Of a stretch of DNA of 8,565 nucleotides, positions 1-4,323 are shown one piece after another (position 1 is the first letter of the stretch; each line of letters opens with the position of its first letter). The position numbers and the translations under genes were made by a program. The stretch is from Clostridiaceae bacterium (GTDB taxonomy: Bacteria; Bacillota; Clostridia; Saccharofermentanales; UBA5734), in assembly GCA_012729935.1 (NCBI GenBank), contig JAAYBY010000144.1, positions 1 to 8,565 of the forward strand. Reading direction: 5' to 3'. The notes under the pieces are model-generated. The model was not told where the DNA came from and did not search any database. It was given only the letters and a program-made list of their open reading frames with translations.

Positions 1-599
1 ACCGTGTTGACATTCCGCAAACTATAGATATACGTGATACAATGATCGAGACAAACGGTCATTTTATGGGCGGAAATGTGCGTCTTAATGTAAAATATAT
101 CGTTTACGTAAATCCGGAATCTTATTCAAAATTGCCGGATCAGGATAAATATCAGATCGCTCGATTGATCGGGCTGCTGAATCACAAACTGTTTGATGTG
201 GACGATGCGCCGACGCTGTTGCTTGGCCCAGGGCGCTGGGGCACGACTACGCCATCTCTTGGAGTTCCGGTCCAATATTCAGAAATTGACAATATCGCTG
301 CACTCGGAGAAGTCTCATTCGAAGTCAGCGGCATGATGCCGGAATTGTCGTTCGGCAGTCACTTTTTTCAGGATCTGGTTGAAGGTGGAATTTTTTATAT
401 GGCAGTTCTTCCACACATAAAAGACAATATATTCAACCTTTCAATATTTGAAGATAAGAAGAATATATTTACAAAGATTTTGCCAGAACATTATCGATGG
501 GCCGATATAATCAGCATCTATGACTTTTCGCCCGATAACCTCACTATCTTTTCGGATATCACGACACAGAGACTACTCTGTGTCAGATTGAACACATGA
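1..599 (+). CDS. PEP/pyruvate-binding domain enzyme, C-terminal part (5' truncated by window edge)
   Basis: Partial gene: the frame is open from base 3 with no stop upstream of the first ATG at 42, so that ATG is internal and the true start lies outside the window. About 198 codons are visible, ending in TGA at 597-599. The sequence carries the segment GPGRWGTTTPSLGVPV (near 228-275) and PELSFGSHFFQDLVE (near 339-383). I recognise these from the C-terminal part of pyruvate phosphate dikinase/PEP synthase-like proteins with an N-terminal PEP/pyruvate-binding ATP-grasp domain, common in clostridia and some archaea. The catalytic ATP-binding part would be upstream and cannot be checked. Family membership is fairly sure; the actual reaction (PEP synthesis versus another phosphotransfer) is not determined. 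The last codons contain a 9-bp hairpin (563-584). The gene is co-oriented with the tRNAs downstream, which have their own promoter. Confidence 0.75.
   Translation, partial: RVDIPQTIDIRDTMIETNGHFMGGNVRLNVKYIVYVNPESYSKLPDQDKYQIARLIGLLNHKLFDVDDAPTLLLGPGRWGTTTPSLGVPVQYSEIDNIAALGEVSFEVSGMMPELSFGSHFFQDLVEGGIFYMAVLPHIKDNIFNLSIFEDKKNIFTKILPEHYRWADIISIYDFSPDNLTIFSDITTQRLLCVRLNT
563..584. repeat. 9-bp perfect inverted repeat at the 3' end of the PEP/pyruvate-binding gene
   Basis: The arms GACACAGAG (563-571) and CTCTGTGTC (576-584) are perfect complements around a 4-nt loop ACTA. The hairpin lies inside the last codons, ending 12 nt before the stop codon. No T-tract follows on the plus strand, so it is not a canonical intrinsic terminator. 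It could stabilise the mRNA 3' end or assist termination. Confidence 0.5.
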
Positions 600-705
600 G
601 TCAACCATAAAGTATGTCGATCGAACATGATGTGGCTCAGATCAGGCACAAGGAAAGCGTTTGAAAAGGGCATGGCACGAGGGTCTGACGCCAGCAGCTC
701 ACAGA

Positions 706-734
706 TTGACATTGCCTGACGTGCATTGTAAAAT
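706..734 (+). promoter_or_regulatory. Sigma-A type promoter of the tRNA-Ser pair
   Basis: A perfect -35 box TTGACA (706-711) is followed by a 17-nt spacer and a -10 box TAAAAT (729-734, five of six consensus bases). The expected transcription start near 741 is about 12 nt before the mature 5' end of tRNA-Ser(UGA) at 753, which fits a short precursor leader. Nothing else is recognised in 600-705. Confidence 0.8.
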
Positions 735-752
735 AGCGTAGCATCTTATTTT

Positions 753-843
753 GGAGAGATGGTCGAGTTGGCTGATGGCACCGGTCTTGAAAACCGGCAC
801 AGGTGCAAGCCTGTCGAGGGTTCAAATCCCTCTCTCTCCGCCA
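753..843 (+). tRNA. tRNA-Ser(UGA), CCA encoded
   Basis: A complete class II tRNA. The acceptor stem GGAGAGA (753-759) pairs with TCTCTCC (833-839), followed by discriminator G (840) and an encoded CCA (841-843). The anticodon arm CCGGT/ACCGG encloses loop CTTGAAA, giving anticodon TGA (788-790), which reads UCN serine codons. A long variable arm built on ACAGG/CCTGT and the T arm GAGGG-TTCAAAT-CCCTC are both intact. The long variable arm confirms serine identity. Confidence 0.97.
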
Positions 844-847
844 GGAG

Positions 848-886
848 TGAGTAGGGTTTGAATACTAAGAGATCGAATTCTACTCA
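848..886. repeat. 7-bp inverted repeat in the spacer between the two tRNAs
   Basis: TGAGTAG (848-854) and CTACTCA (880-886) are perfect complements separated by 25 nt. They occupy almost all of the 50-nt spacer, so the two tRNAs would sit on either side of a stem in a common precursor. A role in precursor processing is possible but is inference. Confidence 0.4.
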
Positions 887-893
887 TACATAC

Positions 894-985
894 GGAGAAG
901 TACCCAAGTCGGCCGAAGGGGGCAGTTTGCTAAACTGTTAGTAGGGGTAACCCTAGCGAGAGTTCGAATCTCTCCTTCTCCGCCA
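894..985 (+). tRNA. tRNA-Ser(GCU), CCA encoded
   Basis: A complete class II tRNA. The acceptor stem GGAGAAG (894-900) pairs with CTTCTCC (975-981), followed by discriminator G (982) and encoded CCA (983-985). The anticodon loop TTGCTAA gives anticodon GCT (929-931), reading AGC/AGU serine codons. The long variable arm (TAGGG/CCCTA) and T arm GAGAG-TTCGAAT-CTCTC are intact. Its 3' end faces the 3' end of the serine recombinase gene only about 80 bp away, so it is a candidate boundary or attachment neighbourhood of an integrated element, although the tRNA itself is not damaged. Confidence 0.97.
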
Positions 986-990
986 CGATT

Positions 991-1041
991 TCCGCATACT
1001 TTTAACAGTGGTCATGCGGACTGAAAAACTTAAGTAGTTTT
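991..1041. repeat. Cluster of inverted repeats between tRNA-Ser(GCU) and the recombinase gene
   Basis: TCCGCAT (991-997) and ATGCGGA (1014-1020) form a 7-bp perfect inverted repeat with a 16-nt loop. Immediately after it, AAAACT (1025-1030) and AGTTTT (1036-1041) form a second one, which overlaps the 8-bp palindrome ACTTAAGT (1028-1035). Read on the minus strand, the second hairpin ends in a run of five T, so it could be a weak terminator for the recombinase gene. The arrangement could also be part of a recombinase attachment site; neither role is proven. Confidence 0.4.
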
Positions 1042-1046
1042 GCCTC

Positions 1047-1082
1047 GGAGGGCATCGTCTAGAAAGCTAGATGATGTCCTCT
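1047..1082 (+). repeat. Long hairpin spanning the recombinase stop codon
   Basis: Bases 1047-1062 can pair with 1067-1082 around a 4-nt AAAG loop, giving 16 consecutive pairs on the plus strand, three of them G-U (1057/1072, 1052/1077, 1047/1082). On the minus-strand RNA the same three positions would be C-A mismatches, so the structure is better suited to a plus-strand transcript reading out of the tRNAs. Only TTT (1082-1084) follows on the plus strand, so it would be a poor classical terminator. As DNA it is an imperfect palindrome centred between 1064 and 1065. Confidence 0.45.
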
Positions 1083-2704
1083 TTGGCGTGTTCTAGCAGG
1101 TTTCCGATGAAGCGATAATTGATGGTGATATCTTGTCGCCGTTTGCCATTTACCATTCTGCCTTCACCGATCGTGATGGTGTCAATAAGTTCTACAACCG
1201 AGGTACGATCCAGTTTCTTGAGATCCATGTACCCGCTGATCGTATCCATCCACTGATTGATATCACAGTTTTCGATCTTTACCTCATTTTGCTGGTCGCG
1301 GATCTTGTTTATGGTTTTGCTCAGTTCTGCCTGCTCAGCGAGATAACCATTCAGAAGTTTTTGAAAGATGCTTTCAGGTAATTTACCTTCGCATTTATCC
1401 TCATACAGCTGTTTAATGTTCTCATCGATGGCGGCTTCTCTGCTTTCTGCGTCTCTGAGCTGTTTATCGATCTGTTTCATCGAACTCTGCTGTGCGTTGT
1501 TGATACCGGCCAATAGTTGCTGTGTAATTCTTTCCCTATCGGCTTTTACCAGTGTCGCGTGAATCTGGATGTCCCGCAGCACGAAAGCAGATAGCGTGTT
1601 CTCCTGAATGTAGTGATGCGTACAGGCATGATTGCCATTATTGTTGTAGCAGCTGCAGCGATATGATCCGACCGATGGCCCCTTTTTCCTTGGCTTGAAT
1701 GTAAATACAAGCTTGGACCCACAATCTTCACAACGAAGCAGTCCGGCAAACAGGCTGATACTGTTCGTTTTTTTAGACTCTCTGTTGCGAGTTCTCCGTG
1801 CCCGGCTCTGACAGCGATCCCATGTTTCCCGGTCGATGATCGGCTCATGCGTGTTTTCAACAACAATCCAATTATCGCGATCAACCACTCGTCGTTTCTT
1901 ATTCTTAAACGATGTTACCTGACTCTTGCCCTGTACCAGGTTACCGATATAGACAGGATGTCTTATGATTCTCAGTACAGTAGAGCTTCCCCAGTAATTT
2001 TTCTCTGTCGGGCGAACGGGCATGCCATTTCCTTCCTTTGCGCTATAGAACTTCGGTGTGTCTATCCCATCAGCATTCAGATTATCCGCGATCCGCCGGC
2101 CTGAATAGCCATAGGCGGATTCATTGAAAATTCTGCGGACAATATCAGCGACCTTATCATCGATAATCAGCTGATGCTTGTTCTCCGGGTGTCTCTTGTA
2201 ACCATAAGGCGCATAACTACCCATAAACTTACCTTGTCTGGCCGCCGCTCTTTTCACTTGTCTGACCTTCTTCGATATATCGCGCGGGTACCATTCATTC
2301 AATACATTTTTGAAGGGAGCGATATCATTATCTTCCTCACGATTAGTATCGAAGCTGTCATTGATTGCGATGAAGCGAACACCATGATCAACGAAGAATT
2401 CCTCGGTGTAATAACCAACCTTCGAGTAGTTGCGGCCAAGTCTGGACAGATCTTTCGTGACAATACAGTCGATTCTTGCGTTTTTCACATCCTGAATCAT
2501 TCTTTTAAAATCAGGTCGATCAAAATTTGTGCCAGAATAGCCGTCATCGACATATGTTTCCCGTAAATTCCACCCCTTTTCTTTTACATAGTCAACGAGC
2601 ATCTGTTTCTGATTGCCAATACTCATACTCTCCAGATTGCCGTTGTTGTCATCTCTTGAGAGACGACAGTAGATGCCTACATCATGTGTGCTTTGCAATG
2701 CCAT
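1067..2704 (-). CDS. Large serine recombinase (resolvase/integrase family)
   Basis: A 545-residue site-specific DNA recombinase that would integrate or excise a mobile element through a serine-DNA covalent intermediate. Domains in order: an N-terminal resolvase catalytic domain (about 8-150) with the motif YCRLSRDD, catalytic Ser16, and the conserved DLSRLGRN segment (85-92); a Recombinase DNA-binding domain (about 160-300); a zinc ribbon with CEDC (325-328) and a second cluster around Cys350, Cys352, Cys361 and His363/364; a coiled coil (about 385-475); and a C-terminal DUF4368-like tail ending near YRFIGNL. Length and order match clostridial TndX/TnpX-type recombinases. The ATG at 2702-2704 follows AGGAGG by 8 nt and the gene has its own promoter. 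All key residues are present, so it is probably active. It is the last gene of a minus-strand series, pointing at tRNA-Ser(GCU). Confidence 0.93.
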   Translation of the reverse strand: MALQSTHDVGIYCRLSRDDNNGNLESMSIGNQKQMLVDYVKEKGWNLRETYVDDGYSGTNFDRPDFKRMIQDVKNARIDCIVTKDLSRLGRNYSKVGYYTEEFFVDHGVRFIAINDSFDTNREEDNDIAPFKNVLNEWYPRDISKKVRQVKRAAARQGKFMGSYAPYGYKRHPENKHQLIIDDKVADIVRRIFNESAYGYSGRRIADNLNADGIDTPKFYSAKEGNGMPVRPTEKNYWGSSTVLRIIRHPVYIGNLVQGKSQVTSFKNKKRRVVDRDNWIVVENTHEPIIDRETWDRCQSRARRTRNRESKKTNSISLFAGLLRCEDCGSKLVFTFKPRKKGPSVGSYRCSCYNNNGNHACTHHYIQENTLSAFVLRDIQIHATLVKADRERITQQLLAGINNAQQSSMKQIDKQLRDAESREAAIDENIKQLYEDKCEGKLPESIFQKLLNGYLAEQAELSKTINKIRDQQNEVKIENCDINQWMDTISGYMDLKKLDRTSVVELIDTITIGEGRMVNGKRRQDITINYRFIGNLLEHAKEDII

Positions 2705-2727
2705 TTGTTATTCCTCCTGATGACAAA

Positions 2728-2809
2728 GCAACATGACTGCAGAGATTTAGATCCACTCACATTATAGAAGTTAGAGCAGAATCCTTCAAAAAATCAGCTG
2801 TCATGTTGC
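2728..2809. promoter_or_regulatory. 10-bp inverted repeat flanking the recombinase promoter (candidate operator pair)
   Basis: GCAACATGAC (2728-2737) and its exact reverse complement GTCATGTTGC (2800-2809) lie 72 bp apart centre to centre, roughly seven helical turns. They enclose the -35 and -10 boxes almost symmetrically. The upstream copy overlaps the last codons of the 66-residue gene. The layout suits repression by looping or binding of the recombinase or a small partner protein; the function is inferred. Confidence 0.4.
2761..2789 (-). promoter_or_regulatory. Sigma-A type promoter of the recombinase gene
   Basis: Read on the minus strand: -35 box TTGAAG (plus 2784-2789), a 17-nt spacer and a perfect -10 box TATAAT (plus 2761-2766). 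The start of transcription is expected near 2754, giving a leader of about 50 nt before the ATG at 2704. The promoter sits directly after the stop codon of the 66-residue gene, so the recombinase can be expressed separately from the upstream genes. Confidence 0.75.
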
Positions 2810-2994
2810 CCTTGAAGTTTATGTTTTAGTTCAACTATTTTGCTCATAAGATCCGCGTATGTATGCTCGGTTCCGAAGACGCTGCGAACAACCACTTCAC
2901 CTCTGCCAATTTGATAGGTGCTGATGACTGTCCTGTCGTCGATTTTGTCGCGGCTTTTCTCAATAGGGTTTGAAGTCAGATCACGTACTGCCAT
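2794..2994 (-). CDS. Small protein, possibly TnpW-like, upstream of the serine recombinase
   Basis: A 66-residue protein with no signal peptide or membrane segment. The central stretch STYQIGRGEVVVRSVFG, followed by a predicted helix rich in Lys and Leu (SKIVELKHKL), resembles from memory the short beta-hairpin plus helix pattern of TnpW-type proteins encoded next to clostridial serine recombinases; the match is weak and is inference. The ATG at 2992-2994 is preceded by GGAG at a 7-nt spacing. It lies 27 nt downstream of the 76-residue gene and 89 nt upstream of the recombinase, whose promoter begins right after its stop. A role in controlling the recombinase is plausible, but none is shown. 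Confidence 0.6.
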   Translation of the reverse strand: MAVRDLTSNPIEKSRDKIDDRTVISTYQIGRGEVVVRSVFGTEHTYADLMSKIVELKHKLQGQHDS

Positions 2995-3021
2995 TATTAA
3001 GCTCCATTTCTATCGTTAAGA

Positions 3022-3252
3022 TCATTCAGGTTTTCCGAATGTCTCATACAGTTCACAGATTTTGCTTCGTACACAGGGCTGAGTATTGGTTGAATCCAGC
3101 TTGGCGAAGAAGGCCTGGATACCAAACTTCTCAAGGTAGCCCCTGATATCGGACTCCTGCTCTCCGGTAAGACGATGTGTCAGTTCAGCCAGGAGCAGTA
3201 TCTCTTGCTTGCGTGATTTTTCTTTTTGTTGAGCAGATGATTTTTTACTCAT
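3022..3252 (-). CDS. Small hypothetical protein, 76 residues
   Basis: I do not recognise a family. The protein starts with a very basic, polar segment (about residues 1-16, Lys/Ser/Gln rich), followed by a likely helical region containing LLLAELTHRLTGEQ, and ends in a short segment with two Cys (in QPCVRSKICELYE). There is no signal peptide or transmembrane stretch, so it is probably cytoplasmic. A strong ribosome binding site, GGAGGAAACATC-ATG, supports translation. It starts 32 nt after the HD-GYP gene and precedes the 66-residue gene by 27 nt, consistent with one transcript. The basic N-terminus could contact nucleic acid, but that is speculation. Confidence 0.6.
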   Translation of the reverse strand: MSKKSSAQQKEKSRKQEILLLAELTHRLTGEQESDIRGYLEKFGIQAFFAKLDSTNTQPCVRSKICELYETFGKPE

Positions 3253-3284
3253 GATGTTTCCTCCATAATTTGTGACGCCCTTAC

Positions 3285-3839
3285 TTATTTGCAGTTGATG
3301 TATTTGGATAGGGCATCGACATATTTCTCATCAAAGAGTCTGCCGCTGTTGTTCTTGATCTCGGCAAAAGCCTGATCGACGCTGACTGCCTTGCGATATG
3401 ACCGATCATGAGTCATCGCGTCGAACGTATCAGCGACTGCAACCAACCTGGCGGCACGGCAAATTGCCTTACCGTTCATACCAAGATAGCCGCTGCCATT
3501 CAACCTCTCGTGATGAAAAAGAGCGACATCCGCACGCATATTGCGATTAGGCATATTTGAATTCTCGATATAATCGAAGCCCAGACCCGTATGTGACTGA
3601 ATTTTTCCAAACTCCTCTTCAGTCAATGGTTCTGTCTTGTTAAGCAACTCAGGCGGTAAAAGCATCTTGCCACAATCGTGCCAGAAGGCTGCATCTGCAT
3701 AATTGACAGCTGCACGGCTCGTACAATCCGCATGGATCGCGAGCCAATATGTAAGATGAGCCGTGCGCTTCGCATGCTCATAATCGAAGATACCAGTCGT
3801 GATATCTTTCATGTATTGTTCGTATTCAATCAGTTTCAT
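3285..3839 (-). CDS. HD-GYP-like phosphohydrolase (probable cyclic dinucleotide phosphodiesterase)
   Basis: A 184-residue stand-alone HD domain protein. Visible motifs: an N-terminal His (Glu21-His22), HDCGK (54-58) carrying the metal-binding HD pair, His83 in QSHTG, HHERLNGSGY (109-118), and VADTFDAMTHDRSYR (135-149), then a C-terminal GRLFDEKYVDAL typical of the family. HD-GYP proteins hydrolyse c-di-GMP (or cGAMP) using a two- or three-iron centre. Here the GYP triplet reads GYL (117-119), a small departure, while the metal-ligand positions look intact. There is no receiver or sensor domain, unlike many family members. The ATG at 3837-3839 has AAAGGAA a few bases upstream. It starts 16 nt after the prepilin peptidase gene, suggesting that it tunes signalling for the surface module encoded upstream. 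Hydrolysis of another nucleotide cannot be excluded. Confidence 0.85.
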   Translation of the reverse strand: MKLIEYEQYMKDITTGIFDYEHAKRTAHLTYWLAIHADCTSRAAVNYADAAFWHDCGKMLLPPELLNKTEPLTEEEFGKIQSHTGLGFDYIENSNMPNRNMRADVALFHHERLNGSGYLGMNGKAICRAARLVAVADTFDAMTHDRSYRKAVSVDQAFAEIKNNSGRLFDEKYVDALSKYINCK

Positions 3840-3855
3840 TTGATGTTCCTTTCAA

Positions 3856-4320
3856 TTATGAATATGGGATATAGTAAATCAGCACCGTGATCGCTGCGGA
3901 CAGGCTGATAAGTGGAGCAAGCGGCACCCTTGGCCTATGATCAACCTGGCGAAAGTACATAAAAGCCATCGATATGAGAAGCCAACCTGCGAATATAGCC
4001 AGCATAATAAGACCGCCATAAACATTCAGGTAAAAGCCACAGACTCCGATTAGTTTCGAGTCGCCGGCACCCATCCAGCTTCTATTCCAAAAAGCGACGA
4101 AGGGAATAATTAGGAGAAGTCCAACAGGATAGATCCACCAAACAGAACCCGATGTCGCCAGCAACACTGTTTTGCAGATCGCGGCTAACAAGATCAAAAG
4201 GACGACAATATTTGGAATGATCCGCTTCCAGACATCTGAAATACTTGCCCACGCCAGCAGGCATAAAAAGAGAGCGTCCAGAAGGACGCCCCCAAGCAGA
4301 AATAAAGTTTCCTGATTCAT
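3856..4320 (-). CDS. A24-family prepilin peptidase (CpaA/TadV-like)
   Basis: A 154-residue polytopic membrane protein with about five to six hydrophobic segments. The two catalytic aspartates of the A24 aspartic peptidases are visible: Asp29 in SISDVWKRIIPN and Asp87 in the GxGD motif, here GAGDSKL (84-90). It has no N-terminal methylation/zinc domain, as in the short CpaA/TadV type that trims Flp pilins. The C-terminal segment RVPLAPLISL also fits the family. The enzyme would cleave type III leader peptides of pilins or pseudopilins at the membrane. It starts 3 nt after the stop of the secreted CARDB protein gene, with its AGGAGA site inside that gene's end, which implies translational coupling. 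No pilin gene is present in the window, so the substrate is unknown. Confidence 0.88.
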   Translation of the reverse strand: MNQETLFLLGGVLLDALFLCLLAWASISDVWKRIIPNIVVLLILLAAICKTVLLATSGSVWWIYPVGLLLIIPFVAFWNRSWMGAGDSKLIGVCGFYLNVYGGLIMLAIFAGWLLISMAFMYFRQVDHRPRVPLAPLISLSAAITVLIYYIPYS

Positions 4321-4323
4321 TTG

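Noticed and set aside
42..599. The ATG at 42 as the start of the first gene
   Set aside because: The frame is open to the window edge and encodes sensible sequence upstream of 42, with no ribosome site there, so the gene is truncated by the window.
518..825. Minus-strand open frames over the PEP/pyruvate gene end and tRNA-Ser(UGA)
   Set aside because: One overlaps a tRNA gene and the other a real coding region; neither has family features.
753..985. Tandem tRNA-Ser similarity as attL/attR direct repeats
   Set aside because: Both tRNAs are complete, have different anticodons and variable arms, and share only normal serine tRNA features such as the TCTCC-G-CCA end.
1133..2736. Plus-strand open frames across the recombinase gene
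   Set aside because: They are antisense shadows of a well-conserved recombinase and resemble no family.
986..2810. Insertion sequence with terminal inverted repeats around the recombinase
   Set aside because: No matching terminal repeats or target duplication were found; the 2728/2800 inverted repeat brackets the promoter, not the gene, and serine recombinases of this type do not use such ends.
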